Shown here piece after piece: positions 25,578 to 36,112 of a stretch of 64,000 bases of DNA. The stretch covers positions 62,001 to 126,000 of the forward strand of contig NZ_OZ026451.1 of assembly GCF_964019545.1 (NCBI RefSeq), in the 5' to 3' direction. The notes beneath the pieces were generated by a model, which saw only the letters and a program-made list of their open reading frames with translations, was not told where the DNA came from and did no database searches. The first letter of the stretch is position 1, and each line of letters opens with the position of its first letter. The position numbers and the translations under genes are program-made. Source of the stretch: Rickettsiella endosymbiont of Xylota segnis (lineage in GTDB: Bacteria; Pseudomonadota; Gammaproteobacteria; Diplorickettsiales; Diplorickettsiaceae).

Positions 25578-27098
25578 ATGCTAAGTAACAAATATAAATT
25601 AACGACGCTTATGGCAGGTGTGTGTTGGTTAAGTTTACAAGGAAATGTTGCATTAGCTAATGAAACCAACCAGACAAGTAATGACAATGAAATTAGAAGA
25701 TTGTCGCAACGGACTCAAGCCCTAGAATCCGAGCTACAGCGCGTGCAAAATCAAGTGGCCACCTTGCGTAGACAATCAAACCAGACAGCAGTTTCCAATA
25801 CTACTGAAACAGCTGCACATCAAAGTTTGGTTACTTCTTTGCATCCTTTTTTTATTATAGGTACTCCAGTTATTAGTTCGCCTTATATAGGGATCAACTC
25901 AGAATATAATGCTTCCGATTTAGTCGTTAATCAGCCTTATGTGAATGAGGATTTGTATCTACTACAACAAAGAAAACAAATTTTTAACTATTTACAACAA
26001 AGTGGACATCAACTTTCAGATACTCCTGTTATCAATTTAAGCGGAAAAATAGAATCGCAAATTTATCATACCAATCATTTTGGTAATTTTCAAAATAACT
26101 CGGCCACAGATATTGATTTGACTGGCATCGAATTAGATACTGAGATTTTAGTCAATCAATGGGTAACAGGACTTATTGCGTTCGTTTATGATAATACCCC
26201 TCCAACAGATATGTCGCCTAGACGAATTGATAATTCTCGTGTTCTTTTAGAACGAGGATTTTTAACAATAGGAAATTTAGCTAAGTTTCCTCTGTATGCA
26301 ACTATGGGTCAGTTTTATGTGCCATTTGGTCAATATTCATCTTCGATGATTAGTGATCCATTTACTAAAACCTTAGGTAGAACTAAAGCTAGAGCTCTGG
26401 AGCTAGGTTTTTCAAAACAATTTAATGATGAAAATGATTTAAATTTATCGGCTTTTATTTTCAGAGGCCCAAGCCGAACTAGCCTAGATAATAATGGTCT
26501 ACGAAATTATGGTGCCAATGCTGAATATATTTTCACTAAGCCAAAATGGAATATTGATATAGGAGGAAGTTATATTCGTAATATTGCAGATTCTTTAGGT
26601 ATGCAACATAACGGTAACAATGGCCTTGGAAATTTTGAAGGATTTGCTACTAATAATAATACTGAGTTAATGAACCCTGTGTCAGGGTTGGATGCACGCG
26701 GAACTTTAAGCGTGGGTGCTTTTAGCTTAACTAGCGAGTATGTTACCGCTAGCCGCTCATTTGCACAGTCAGTATTATCCATTAATGGGCAAGGTGCTAA
26801 GCCAGCAGCTTTTCACACAGAAGCGGCTTATAAGTTTGATGTCTTAGAAAAACCAAGTGCAATTATTATTGGATATGATCAATCAAAGGATGCCTTAGGT
26901 TTACTTTTTCCTAAGAAGCGTTATATAGCCACTCTAAGTACATCTGTTTGGAAAGATACCATTGAAAGTTTAGAATTTCGTCACGATATTGACTATAGCG
27001 CAATGGATGTTGCCACTGGTCAATCCGGCTTTAATCCCATTAATGGAACAGGAAAAAGTGGTAATACAATTACTTTACAAATAGGTTTATATTTTTAA
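25578..27098 (+). CDS. LbtU-family outer-membrane porin with N-terminal coiled coil
   Basis: 506 residues from MLSNKYKLTT at 25578 (AAGG precedes it; the frame runs back to 25530 but then the signal peptide would not be N-terminal). The signal is cleaved near ALA-NE. A short coiled coil follows (RRLSQRTQALESELQRVQNQVATLRRQ region), then a beta-barrel ending in IGLYF, a proper C-terminal Phe. Layout and motifs (GKIESQIY, NQWVTGLIAFVYDN, GQFYVPFGQYSS) match the LbtU family better than the two upstream copies do. It is clearly divergent from them. Confidence 0.8.
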   Translation: MLSNKYKLTTLMAGVCWLSLQGNVALANETNQTSNDNEIRRLSQRTQALESELQRVQNQVATLRRQSNQTAVSNTTETAAHQSLVTSLHPFFIIGTPVISSPYIGINSEYNASDLVVNQPYVNEDLYLLQQRKQIFNYLQQSGHQLSDTPVINLSGKIESQIYHTNHFGNFQNNSATDIDLTGIELDTEILVNQWVTGLIAFVYDNTPPTDMSPRRIDNSRVLLERGFLTIGNLAKFPLYATMGQFYVPFGQYSSSMISDPFTKTLGRTKARALELGFSKQFNDENDLNLSAFIFRGPSRTSLDNNGLRNYGANAEYIFTKPKWNIDIGGSYIRNIADSLGMQHNGNNGLGNFEGFATNNNTELMNPVSGLDARGTLSVGAFSLTSEYVTASRSFAQSVLSINGQGAKPAAFHTEAAYKFDVLEKPSAIIIGYDQSKDALGLLFPKKRYIATLSTSVWKDTIESLEFRHDIDYSAMDVATGQSGFNPINGTGKSGNTITLQIGLYF

Positions 27099-27103
27099 AA
27101 AAC

Positions 27104-27224
27104 ATACTCTGCGCACTTGATTTTTTGGCTATGTTGACGTTCAATTCACAATCCTCATGTATTTTGAATACATTCAGATGTTTTACTACGCAGTCCATTC
27201 TAAAAATCCAATTTGCTGTGAATA
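27104..27224 (+). repeat. Dispersed TATACTC repeat, copy B (about 120 bp)
   Basis: It matches the reverse complement of the copy at 35987-36110 along its whole length (ATACTCTGCGCACTTGA at the left, TTGCTGTGAATA at the right, CAATCCTCATGTATTTTGAA in the middle). It lies between porin 3 and its terminator. No coding capacity. Confidence 0.75.
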
Positions 27225-27240
27225 AAAATTAAAATGTTAC

Positions 27241-27272
27241 AAAAAGGGGCATTACTTTTAATGCTCCTTTTT
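27241..27272 (+). terminator. Intrinsic terminator before coaBC
   Basis: Stem GGGGCATT / AATGCTCC (one G-T wobble) flanked by A5 and T5. It is symmetric enough to work in both directions. It ends the porin 3 transcript 15 bases before the coaBC start, so coaBC needs its own promoter nearby or relies on read-through. Confidence 0.75.
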
Positions 27273-27286
27273 GTTATTCTAAACCA

Positions 27287-28489
27287 ATGAACAAACGCAT
27301 ATTATTGGGTATTACAGGTAGTATTGCTGCTTATAAAACTCCGGAACTTATTAGAAAACTCAAAGAACAACATCATGATATCAGAGTTGTTTTAACTTCT
27401 TGTGGCAAAGCTTTTGTAACACCTTTGACACTGCAAACAGTTTCACAACACAAAATATATGAAGAACTTATAGATGTTGAAGCTGAAGCTGCAATGAGTC
27501 ATATTGACCTTGCACGATGGCCCGATTGTATTTTGATAGCTCCTGCGACAGCACATGTGATTGCTAAATTAGCTCACGGTTTTGCTGATGATTTATTGAG
27601 TACATTATGTTTGGCGTCCAACACACGTTTAATTATCGTACCTGCGATGAATCAAACGATGTGGTTTAATCAAGCAACGCAAGATAATGTTAATACGCTT
27701 AAAGAAAGGGATTGTTTATTTATAGGGCCTGGAGAAGGGAGTCAAGCCTGTGGAGAGTTTGGTTTAGGGCGCATGCTGGAACCTTTAGAGATAGTGGACT
27801 CTTTATCAAAAGTATTTATCAAACCCTACTTATACAAGCAAAGAATTTTAATTACTGCAGGTCCGACTCAAGAATGTATCGATCCCGTGCGCTATTTATC
27901 AAATCGTAGTTCGGGTAAGATGGGATTTGCTTTAGCCCAGGCTGCCATAGAAGCGGGTGCTGAAGTTACACTCATTAGTGGACCAGTCGCTTTAACACCT
28001 CCAAGGAAATTGAAATTTATATCAGTGAAGACTGCCAACGAAATGCTATCGGCTGTGAAGCAGGAAATTAGTCAACAGACGGTTTTTATAAGTACTGCTG
28101 CTGTCGCAGATTATCAAGCTGTAAACCCAGCGTTACACAAAATTAAAAAATCGAATGCACCGTTAACTTTACAACTAAAACCTACCATTGACATTTTGAA
28201 TACTGTCAGTCAAATGCACTTAGAAGCTAAACCTTTATTGGTTGGTTTTGCTGCAGAAACTGAATATACCTTAAAATTTGCTGAAGAGAAGCGTAGGAGT
28301 AAAAACATAGATTTAATGGTGGTTAATGATGTTAGTCAAGGGGATATTGGTTTTGATAGTGATAAAAATGAAGTAACTGTATTATCTTCTGATGTTCCTA
28401 TCCACTTAGCGCGTGCACCTAAACAATTAATAGCCCAACAATTACTGCAAATAGTGGCGAATCGTATGCATAATACTGCAAAATGCTAA
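27287..28489 (+). CDS. coaBC: Bifunctional phosphopantothenoylcysteine decarboxylase/synthetase
   Basis: 400 residues. The flavoprotein CoaC half (about 1-185) shows GITGSIAAYKTPEL, the active His in SHIDLARWPD, PAMNQTMW and ACGEFGLGRMLEP. The CoaB half (about 186-400) starts with LITAGPTQECIDPVRYLSNRSSGKMG and has KIKKSNAPLTLQLKPTIDIL. It performs steps two and three of CoA synthesis from phosphopantothenate. panB and panC follow on the same strand, so vitamin and cofactor steps are grouped here. No strong ribosome site is visible upstream of the ATG. Confidence 0.95.
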   Translation: MNKRILLGITGSIAAYKTPELIRKLKEQHHDIRVVLTSCGKAFVTPLTLQTVSQHKIYEELIDVEAEAAMSHIDLARWPDCILIAPATAHVIAKLAHGFADDLLSTLCLASNTRLIIVPAMNQTMWFNQATQDNVNTLKERDCLFIGPGEGSQACGEFGLGRMLEPLEIVDSLSKVFIKPYLYKQRILITAGPTQECIDPVRYLSNRSSGKMGFALAQAAIEAGAEVTLISGPVALTPPRKLKFISVKTANEMLSAVKQEISQQTVFISTAAVADYQAVNPALHKIKKSNAPLTLQLKPTIDILNTVSQMHLEAKPLLVGFAAETEYTLKFAEEKRRSKNIDLMVVNDVSQGDIGFDSDKNEVTVLSSDVPIHLARAPKQLIAQQLLQIVANRMHNTAKC

Positions 28490-28749
28490 CATTCTCATAA
28501 TATTCTTTTATTTCTTTAATAGTTGCAAAATGCAAAGAAATACTTTTTTGATCCTACGATCATTTCCAAAAATACAACTATATAGGCGGATTGCTTGATA
28601 ATTGAACATTAGCACTTTAAACTATGTCGTTGCTCCTATTCCTGGTGAAAGGAGACAGTAATTTTTTTTTCAAAAAGCAATGAGGACTTGATCATGCGAC
28701 AGGTACCTAATGTTCAACGCTATTGTTATCTCTTTTTGGTGACTAGCGC

Positions 28750-29535
28750 ATGAACGTTCTAGAATTTACTAAAAAAAAAATAACTAAAGAAAAAATCGTA
28801 ATCTTAACTTGTTATGATTATAGTACCGCAAAAATCCTTAATGATTCTCCGTTAGATGCATTATTAATTGGTGATAGTCTTGCCATGACTATGCATGGGT
28901 TTAAAGATACCGTTATGGCTACAATGACTTTAATGGAACTTCATACTGCTGCGGTATGCCGAGGTGCTCCTTCTAAATTTCTCATTACCGATCTTCCTTT
29001 TTTAAGTTATCGCCGATCATTAAGTCGTAGTGTCATCGCTGTACGAAGGCTTGTGCAAGCAGGTGCACAAGCTGTTAAATTAGAAGGTGCAGCAGGAAAT
29101 CTTTCCTTGATAAGGCATTTAGTCGAATCAGGTATTCCAGTTATGGGTCATTTAGGTTTAACTCCCCAATTCGTTCATAGTTTGGGTGGATATAAAGTTC
29201 AGGGAAAAACCCATACGCAGGCAGAGCGACTTAAAGAAGATGCCTTTGCTTTAGAGCAAGCGGGTTGTTTTGCCATAGTTCTTGAGTGTGTTCCAGCACA
29301 ACTGGCAAAAGAAATAACAACTTCACTAAAAATTTCAACAATTGGTATAGGAGCTGGTGTTGATACTGACGGTCAGGTTTTAGTCTTGCAAGATTTATTA
29401 GGACTCAATCTGGATTTCAAACCAAAATTTGTTAACCACTTTCTTAATGGTAATCAGTTGATTCGAAAAGCAGTGGATCAATATAGTCATTCTGTTAAAC
29501 ACAAAGAATTTCCTGGTTATGAACATAGTTACTAA
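28750..29535 (+). CDS. panB: Ketopantoate hydroxymethyltransferase
   Basis: 261 residues. PanB transfers a hydroxymethyl group from 5,10-methylene-THF to 2-oxoisovalerate. Motifs: LTCYDYSTAKIL, LIGDSLAMTMHGF (metal-binding Asp), KLEGAAG, PVMGHLGLTPQ and IGIGAGVDTDGQVLV. It is followed by panC with a 17-bp overlap. The 260 bases between coaBC and panB hold no gene and no convincing promoter. Confidence 0.95.
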   Translation: MNVLEFTKKKITKEKIVILTCYDYSTAKILNDSPLDALLIGDSLAMTMHGFKDTVMATMTLMELHTAAVCRGAPSKFLITDLPFLSYRRSLSRSVIAVRRLVQAGAQAVKLEGAAGNLSLIRHLVESGIPVMGHLGLTPQFVHSLGGYKVQGKTHTQAERLKEDAFALEQAGCFAIVLECVPAQLAKEITTSLKISTIGIGAGVDTDGQVLVLQDLLGLNLDFKPKFVNHFLNGNQLIRKAVDQYSHSVKHKEFPGYEHSY

Positions 29536-30298
29536 TCTTGAAGATTGGCAAACCATAAGGAAAAAAAATAATAATAAAAATATAGGATTTGTTCATACCA
29601 TGGGTCATTTGCATGCAGGACATTTAAGTCTTTGTGCCCGTTCTCAGGCTGAAAATGATTTGACTATAGTAGCTATTTTTGTAAATGCTAAGCAATTTAA
29701 TCAAATAGAGGATTTTATACAATATCCACGTAGTTTAGATGAAGATATTGTTTTACTAAACAAGCAGAAAGTAGATTATTTGCTATTGTTAGATTCTGAA
29801 ACTGTTTATGCTGATAATTATCAAATTCAAATTCACGATACCAGTGATCTTAGCAAAGAATTAGAAGCAAAGTTTCGTCCGGGACATTTTATTGGGATGT
29901 TAACAGTGGTGTTAAAATATTTGAATATTGTAAGACCGACCCATGCATATTATGGCGAAAAAGATTATCAACAATTATTACTCATCAAAAAAATGGTCCG
30001 AGCACTTTTTTTGGAAACAGAAATCGTTGGTTGTTCAATAATTCGTGCAACAGATGGTTTAGCTTTAAGTTCGAGGAATACTCGCTTGAGTTTAGAACAA
30101 CGCGCGAAGGCGAGTCATTTTCCAACAATTTTAAAACTAGCTCCAAGCTCAAAAGCTGCTGAGAAACAATTAAAAAACAGAGGGTTTAAGGTCGATTACG
30201 TTGCGGATCATTGGGGAAGGCGGTTAGCAGCAATTTACGTCGGAGATATTAGGCTAATCGATGCTTTTCCTATTAGATCTTCACATTTGAATTTTTGA
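29519..30298 (+). CDS. panC: Pantothenate synthetase
   Basis: 259 residues. PanC joins pantoate and beta-alanine using ATP. Landmarks: HTMGHLHAGHLSL (His of the HxGH nucleotidyl-transfer motif), FVNAKQF, FRPGHFIGMLTVVLKYLN, YYGEKDYQQL and DGLALSSRNTRLS. Ala-Lys in place of the common Pro-X before QF is a small deviation. It is shorter than E. coli PanC (about 283) mainly near the C-terminus. It starts inside the end of panB, so it is translationally coupled. Confidence 0.93.
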   Translation: MNIVTNLEDWQTIRKKNNNKNIGFVHTMGHLHAGHLSLCARSQAENDLTIVAIFVNAKQFNQIEDFIQYPRSLDEDIVLLNKQKVDYLLLLDSETVYADNYQIQIHDTSDLSKELEAKFRPGHFIGMLTVVLKYLNIVRPTHAYYGEKDYQQLLLIKKMVRALFLETEIVGCSIIRATDGLALSSRNTRLSLEQRAKASHFPTILKLAPSSKAAEKQLKNRGFKVDYVADHWGRRLAAIYVGDIRLIDAFPIRSSHLNF

Positions 30299-30326
30299 CT
30301 GTGTTAGTAAAATTTAGGATAATTTT

Positions 30327-32444
30327 TTATAAAGAAAGATGACGACTAATTTTTATTATACATTGGATTGTACGTAAAAAACGGATGACTTTGGCTAAAT
30401 GTTTGCGATTGAATACTGATAAAGTAAAATGAATAATACTATGTTTTCTATCGCGACTTTCTACTTTAATATTTTCAATATTAGCATCGGCTTTAGCAAT
30501 GTTATGTGTTAATAATGCTAATACACCGTGTTGATTAATAGTTTCAATATAAATATCAGTTTTAAAAAAACCGTTAGTTTGTTTTTCCCATTGTATGGAA
30601 ATGGCGCGTTCAGGATTTTTTTTAATAAGTCGCGCTGCATATTTACATCGTTGTAAATGCACTGTAAGACCATGCCCGGCATTGAGTAAACCTATAATTT
30701 CATCGCCTGGGATAGGTCGACAACACTCGGCAAACTTGATTAAACCATTATCTGCATTTTTTAGAAACAATGGTAATGAATTAATTTGATTTTTAAAATT
30801 GGGTTTCAAACTACATAATGAATAACCGACTAAAGCAGGGTGTATATAACCGAGTCCAATAGCTTCGAGTAAGTTTTCCAAAGAATCGTATTGAAACTTT
30901 TGTAAGGTCTTACTTAAATTTTTAGAGTTGATATTTGTACTATCCTGTCCTAAAGGAGTTAAATTGTTGTCCAGCAGGCGCTGGCCTAGTTGTACTGCTT
31001 CATTATGTTGCTTATTTTTGAAAAATTGTCTGATATGACTACGAGCGCGTCCCGTTGCTACAAACTCTAACCAGCGTGAATCAGGAAAAGTTTTTTGATC
31101 AGTTATGATTTCTATTGTTTGACCACTTTGTAGGTGGGTGCTGAGTGGTACTAGATGCTTATCAATTTTAGCAGCAATACAATGGTTCCCAATATCAGAA
31201 TGAATTGCATAAGCAAAATCGATCAAAGTTGCTTTGTGAGGGAGTTCAATGATGTCACCTTTAGGAGTAAAGGTATATATATCCGTGGGAAAAAGGTCGA
31301 TTTTAACTGTCTCCATAAATTCTAAGGAACTAGGAGTCGTTTGTTGAATATCAAGTAAACGTTTAAGCCATTCTCGTGCTCGTAAATGTGGACGAAGTTC
31401 GTTAGCTTTAGTTTTTTCTTCTAACCAGTAACTTACAATGCCGTGATCAGCACCATTATCCATCATAGTCGTACGAATTTGTATGTGAATTGAAGTGGCA
31501 GCAGGGCCAAATAAAGTAGTATGTAATGCTTGATAACCATTCGCTTTAGGAAGTGCGATATAGTCATGGAAATGATCCGGCAGAGGTTTAAAAAGGTTAT
31601 GCACAGCACCCAATACGCGATAGCAACTATCAATATTATCTACAATAATACAAAAAATAGGAACATCAATGATCTCATTAAAGGCTAAATGATTTTCCCG
31701 CATTTTTTTATAAATTTGATAAAGATGCTTTTTTTTATGCCAAATAGTATGAAAAGGTAAATGATGTTTATCTAAACACTCTTTTAAAGCGGATTCTATT
31801 TTATGGATATTTGTTTTATGCTTGCGACGATTTTTTTGTACCGTTTCTTGTAATATTCGATAGCGCCATGGATATAGATTTAAAAAACAAAGATCTTCTA
31901 ATTCTATGCGTACTATATGCATACCTAATCGCTGTGCGATAGGGGCGTAAATATCTAGTGTTTCTTTAGCAATACGATGACGTTTTTCTACAGAAACTGC
32001 AGATAATGTGCGCATATTATGCAAACGATCAGCTAATTTTATGATAATAATGCGAATATCTTTTGCCATGGCTAGCAGCATTTTACGAAAATTTTCTGCT
32101 TGAGCTTCAGCGCGACTTTGGAATTGAATTTGGGTCAGTTTACTCATCCCATCAACAAGTTCAGCTATTTCATTACCAAATGTCGTAGTTAAAACAGTTT
32201 TTTCAATAGGAGTGTCTTCAATCACATCATGTAAAATTGCAACGTTTATGGTTTGAACATCCATGCGCATTTGAGCGAGAATTTTAGCAACCGCAATTGG
32301 ATGGCTAATGTAAGGATCTCCACTATGGCGTTTTTGGCCAGAATGGGCCCTAGCAGCAAATTGATAAGCGTTATAAACTTGTTTTATTTGCTGAGGGGAT
32401 AGATAGGCTTGTAGTTCTTGTTTGAGGTCACTAAACATGTGCAT
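30327..32444 (-). CDS. spoT: SpoT-type (p)ppGpp hydrolase; synthetase site apparently inactive
   Basis: 705 residues with the RSH layout: HD hydrolase (about 20-200), synthetase-like domain (230-345), TGS (about 380-450) and C-terminal ACT. Hydrolase residues are intact (HDVIED 72-77; KLADRLHNMRT 136-146). In the synthetase domain Asp260 is kept, but the Glu that is essential in E. coli SpoT (E319) is His320, the Arg of the GRxKH motif is Lys237 and the Arg after the Asp is Cys265. rpoZ precedes it by 18 bp, the usual rpoZ-spoT order. GGGGGAG 7 bases upstream supports the start. Confidence 0.93.
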   Translation of the reverse strand: MHMFSDLKQELQAYLSPQQIKQVYNAYQFAARAHSGQKRHSGDPYISHPIAVAKILAQMRMDVQTINVAILHDVIEDTPIEKTVLTTTFGNEIAELVDGMSKLTQIQFQSRAEAQAENFRKMLLAMAKDIRIIIIKLADRLHNMRTLSAVSVEKRHRIAKETLDIYAPIAQRLGMHIVRIELEDLCFLNLYPWRYRILQETVQKNRRKHKTNIHKIESALKECLDKHHLPFHTIWHKKKHLYQIYKKMRENHLAFNEIIDVPIFCIIVDNIDSCYRVLGAVHNLFKPLPDHFHDYIALPKANGYQALHTTLFGPAATSIHIQIRTTMMDNGADHGIVSYWLEEKTKANELRPHLRAREWLKRLLDIQQTTPSSLEFMETVKIDLFPTDIYTFTPKGDIIELPHKATLIDFAYAIHSDIGNHCIAAKIDKHLVPLSTHLQSGQTIEIITDQKTFPDSRWLEFVATGRARSHIRQFFKNKQHNEAVQLGQRLLDNNLTPLGQDSTNINSKNLSKTLQKFQYDSLENLLEAIGLGYIHPALVGYSLCSLKPNFKNQINSLPLFLKNADNGLIKFAECCRPIPGDEIIGLLNAGHGLTVHLQRCKYAARLIKKNPERAISIQWEKQTNGFFKTDIYIETINQHGVLALLTHNIAKADANIENIKVESRDRKHSIIHFTLSVFNRKHLAKVIRFLRTIQCIIKISRHLSL

Positions 32445-32462
32445 GCAAGCTCCCCCGGCTTT

Positions 32463-32705
32463 TTAAAAGCCCATAGATTGTGATCCACTTATGCCGCCAA
32501 TTTCCTCATTTGATTTTTCTCCTGCTGCATTGAGTTTTCCATCAGCGATTTCTCTTAAGGCTATCACCGTAGGTTTGTCGTTTTCGGGATCAACCATGGC
32601 CATGCCGCCTTTAGCAATTTGCCTGGCCCGTTTCGAAGCTATGATGACTAATTCAAAATGATTTTTAACCTTCTTTAAACAATCTTCTACAGTTACGCGT
32701 GCCAT
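32463..32705 (-). CDS. rpoZ: RNA polymerase omega subunit
   Basis: 80 residues. The start [34 protein letters not shown] is a textbook omega sequence, and [13 protein letters not shown] continues it. Omega helps assemble RNA polymerase and is part of a ppGpp-binding site in proteobacteria. The C-terminal tail is short and Gly/Ser-rich. It is followed by spoT. In many relatives gmk lies upstream; here gap is next, 189 bp away. Confidence 0.95.
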   Translation of the reverse strand: MARVTVEDCLKKVKNHFELVIIASKRARQIAKGGMAMVDPENDKPTVIALREIADGKLNAAGEKSNEEIGGISGSQSMGF

Positions 32706-32894
32706 ATGAATTCTCTATTAATTGAGCGAAATTGAACCTAATACTATAACATTATTTGGCTATATCTATACTATATTTCCCATAAAAGTATAGCTTTTCC
32801 CTTAATTTCTCGGGTGTAAGTTTCAAAATCCTTCTCATAACCTGTTAATTTTCGAGCCCACATTTATGGTTAAAATATCATTTTTACCGATAAA

Positions 32895-33908
32895 TTAAGT
32901 TGCATTCATTAATGCAGTGGTAACATCCAGCATCCGATTAGAAAATCCCCATTCATTGTCATACCAAGCAAGAACCTTAACAAAATCGCCAATAACACGA
33001 GTTTGGTTTGCATCTACAGTGGAAGATGCTGGATTGTGGTTGTAATCTATAGAAACGAGGGGTTCTGCACTGTAATTAAGGAGACCTTTGAGCGAGGTAC
33101 TTTCAGAGGCTTTTTTTAAGATTTCATTTACTTCTTTTGCGGTCGTGATGCGTTTAGCTTGAAAACTTAAATCGACTAAAGACACATTTATCGTAGGAAC
33201 GCGTATAGCTAAACCATCAAGTTTTCCAGCGAGTTCAGGTAGCACTAAACCGAGTGCCGAAGCCGCTCCTGTTTTAGCAGGGATCATAGAATGAGTTGCG
33301 GATCGTGCCCGATACATATCGGGGTGATAAGTGTCGATAAGCACTTGATCGTTAGTGTAAGCATGAATAGTGGTCATTAAACCCTGAATAATCCCTAATT
33401 TTTCATGTAAAGCTTTAGCTAGAGGGGCTAGACAATTGGTGGTGCAAGAAGCATTAGAAATAATGGTATCGCTACTTTTTAAGGTGTGGTGATTAACCCC
33501 ATAAACGATAGTGGCATCAACCCCATTACCAGCGGGAGCGGAAATAATAACTTTTTTTGCCCCTGCTTTGATATGTTTCCCAGCTTTCTCTGGTGAAGTG
33601 AATAGGCCAGTACATTCATGAACAACATCAATATCTAATTCTTTCCAAGGTAGATTTTCTGGATCCCGTTCTGAAAAAATTTTTATACGCTGGTTATTGA
33701 CAATTAAATAATCTTTATCGATGTCTATGGTTCCTTTAAATTTCCCATGAGTAGTATCGTAGCGGGTTAGGTGAGCATTAATTTCGATATTACCTAAGTC
33801 ATTTATTGCTATAATTTCTACATCATGCTGCTTAGGATTTTCAAAAAAAGCCCTTAAAATATTACGGCCTATACGACCATAACCATTAATAGCGATACGT
33901 ATTGTCAT
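32895..33908 (-). CDS. gap: Glyceraldehyde-3-phosphate dehydrogenase
   Basis: 337 residues. NAD-binding NGYGRIGRN (8-16), catalytic Cys155 in [12 protein letters not shown], the paired His in [10 protein letters not shown], and [12 protein letters not shown] near the end. Central glycolytic/gluconeogenic enzyme. It lies 15 bp downstream of tkt on the same strand, an arrangement seen in Calvin/glycolysis clusters of gammaproteobacteria; pgk, usually next, is not there. Confidence 0.97.
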   Translation of the reverse strand: MTIRIAINGYGRIGRNILRAFFENPKQHDVEIIAINDLGNIEINAHLTRYDTTHGKFKGTIDIDKDYLIVNNQRIKIFSERDPENLPWKELDIDVVHECTGLFTSPEKAGKHIKAGAKKVIISAPAGNGVDATIVYGVNHHTLKSSDTIISNASCTTNCLAPLAKALHEKLGIIQGLMTTIHAYTNDQVLIDTYHPDMYRARSATHSMIPAKTGAASALGLVLPELAGKLDGLAIRVPTINVSLVDLSFQAKRITTAKEVNEILKKASESTSLKGLLNYSAEPLVSIDYNHNPASSTVDANQTRVIGDFVKVLAWYDNEWGFSNRMLDVTTALMNAT

Positions 33909-33923
33909 AATGCTCCCCCTAGT

Positions 33924-35924
33924 TTAATCGGTTAATAGTTGGTTTAGTGTTTTAATAACATTTTCAGTAGTAAACCCAAAATTCTTAAAGACTTCGGTAC
34001 CCGGTGCAGATTCGCCGAACTGGTTAAGTCCGATCACTTTACCTTTATTACCTACATACCGATACCAAAAATCTTTAGTTCCCGCTTCTATAGCCAGGCG
34101 TAATGTAATCGAATTAGGCAAAATTTTAGCTTTATAGGCTAAATCTTGTTGTTCAAAACGATCAGCAGAAGGCATAGATACCACTCTGATTTGTCTGCCT
34201 TGTTGATTTAGAGATTGTGCAGTACTCATAGCTAAACTGACTTCAGAGCCTGTTGCAATGATAATGGCTTCCGGTGTTGATGGACTATCCAAAAGAATAT
34301 AAGCGCCACGATGGATAGATTGTAAAGTTTCTTGGTTGTGGGTTTGTGAGGGTATAGCTTGTCGAGTGAGTAATAAACAAGTGGGCCCTAAATGTTGTAT
34401 AGCTTGTTGCCAGGCAACTGTGGTTTCTAGTGCGTCACAAGGCCGCCAAACCGAAAGATTTGGTATAAGCCTTAAACTATTGATATGTTCAATAGGTTGA
34501 TGCGTTGGACCGTCTTCGCCTAGCCCGATCGAATCGTGAGTATAAATAAAGATTACATGCTGTTTCATTAACGCGGATAAACGAACAGCGTTGCGTGCAT
34601 AATCACTAAAGACCAAAAAAGTTCCACCATAAGGAATGAATCCTCCATGGACGGCTATGCCGTTCATCATGGCGGACATACCGAATTCTCGTACACCGTA
34701 GTGAATATAATTACCTGATGGGTTTTTTTTAGTTAAAACAATAGAGCCTTTCCAAAAGGTAGAATTAGATTCTGTGAGGTCTGCAGATCCACCTAAGAGT
34801 TCTGGTAAAAGCGGGGCAAGGACATTTAACGCATTTTGCGAGGCTTTACGTGTTGCTATTTTTTCTGAAGGATTTTTGTAAACATCCTCTATAATTTTTT
34901 TGGTTTTTTCTTCCCAATTTGAAGGCAATTTTCGATTAATTCTGCGTTGATATTCTTTGGCGAGCTCCGGAAACGCTGTTTGATAGACATTCCATTTTTC
35001 TTCCCAAGCTGTTGCTAAAGCTTTTCCTTTAGAGCGAGCATCCCATGCTTGATAAATATCTTTTGGTATTTCGAAAGGTGGATAATTCCAATGTAATGCC
35101 AGTCTGGTGGCGGCAACTTCTTTTTCGCCTAATGCGGCTCCATGCGCTTGATGGCTGTCAACTAAATTAGGGGCGCCAAATGCAATTTTGGTTTTACAGC
35201 AAAGTAAGCTTGGCTTATCGGTAACAGCACGAGCATTCTCTATAGCTATTTTAATTTGCTTAGGATCATGGCCATCAATATCAGAAATAACATGCCAATG
35301 ATAAGCTTTAAAGCGTTTAGGGGTATTATCTTTGAACCAGCCTGAAACATTACCATCAATAGAAATGTTATTGTTATCCCAAAAAGCAATTAATTTACCT
35401 AAACCTAAACATCCTGCCAAAGAAGCAGCTTCATGAGAAATGCCTTCCATCAAACAGCCATCACCCAAGAATACATAAGTAAAATGATCGATAATGGTGT
35501 GAGAAGGACGATTAAAATGAGCGGCTAAATTTTTTTCGGCTAAGGCCATACCCACTGCATTCGCAAATCCTTGACCGAGAGGTCCGGTTGTTGTTTCTAT
35601 ACCAGGAGTTAAATCAACTTCGGGATGTCCAGGTGTTTTTGAATGTAATTGACGAAATCTTTTAATTTCGTCTAATGAAAGATCATAGCCGGTCAAATGA
35701 AGTAGCGCATAATGCAGCATCGATCCATGACCATTGGATAAAATAAAACGGTCGCGATTACTCCAGTTTGGATTATTGGGATCATGAATTAAAAATTCTC
35801 TCCACAAGACAGTTGCAATATCAGCCATGCCCATGGGCATGCCAGGATGACCTGATTTGGCTTTTTCCACGGCATCTATGCTAAGAAATCGAATCGCATC
35901 CGCATATTTTTTTTGGTAAGACAT
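33924..35924 (-). CDS. tkt: Transketolase
   Basis: 666 residues, full length. The thiamine-diphosphate module shows [19 protein letters not shown] and [10 protein letters not shown]; the pyrimidine module shows FGVREFGMS-like [35 protein letters not shown] and a final C-terminal domain. It moves two-carbon units in the non-oxidative pentose phosphate pathway, giving ribose 5-phosphate for nucleotides and ribulose 5-phosphate for KdsD. gap follows after 15 bp. A dispersed repeat lies 63 bp upstream of its start. Confidence 0.97.
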   Translation of the reverse strand: MSYQKKYADAIRFLSIDAVEKAKSGHPGMPMGMADIATVLWREFLIHDPNNPNWSNRDRFILSNGHGSMLHYALLHLTGYDLSLDEIKRFRQLHSKTPGHPEVDLTPGIETTTGPLGQGFANAVGMALAEKNLAAHFNRPSHTIIDHFTYVFLGDGCLMEGISHEAASLAGCLGLGKLIAFWDNNNISIDGNVSGWFKDNTPKRFKAYHWHVISDIDGHDPKQIKIAIENARAVTDKPSLLCCKTKIAFGAPNLVDSHQAHGAALGEKEVAATRLALHWNYPPFEIPKDIYQAWDARSKGKALATAWEEKWNVYQTAFPELAKEYQRRINRKLPSNWEEKTKKIIEDVYKNPSEKIATRKASQNALNVLAPLLPELLGGSADLTESNSTFWKGSIVLTKKNPSGNYIHYGVREFGMSAMMNGIAVHGGFIPYGGTFLVFSDYARNAVRLSALMKQHVIFIYTHDSIGLGEDGPTHQPIEHINSLRLIPNLSVWRPCDALETTVAWQQAIQHLGPTCLLLTRQAIPSQTHNQETLQSIHRGAYILLDSPSTPEAIIIATGSEVSLAMSTAQSLNQQGRQIRVVSMPSADRFEQQDLAYKAKILPNSITLRLAIEAGTKDFWYRYVGNKGKVIGLNQFGESAPGTEVFKNFGFTTENVIKTLNQLLTD

Positions 35925-35986
35925 TTAAGATTTCCTATTTATCCCATTATCAGAAATATTTCAAAACTCAAAAAATACAATTTAAA

Positions 35987-36110
35987 TATACTCACAGCAA
36001 TGGATTTTTTGAGGTGGCTCGCGTAGTGAAGCAACCCGAGTGTATTCAAGATACATGAGGATTGCGAGTTGAACGGCAACGCAGACAAAAATTCAAGTGC
36101 GAAGAGTATA
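35987..36110 (-). repeat. Dispersed TATACTC repeat, copy A (124 bp, best preserved)
   Basis: Bounded by TATACTC (35987-35993) and GAGTATA (36104-36110), short inverted ends. The interior has GGTGGCTCGCGTAGTGAAGC and ATTCAAGATACATGAGGATT. It sits between tkt and the amino acid permease gene. The other copies are at 5797, 27104, 41052 and 51227. Confidence 0.8.
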
Positions 36111-36112
36111 AA

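Noticed and set aside
28633-28670. Possible terminator after coaBC (CTCCT/AGGAG hairpin then T9)
   Set aside because: The T-run begins several bases after a weak 5-bp stem with a long loop, so it does not meet the usual pattern.
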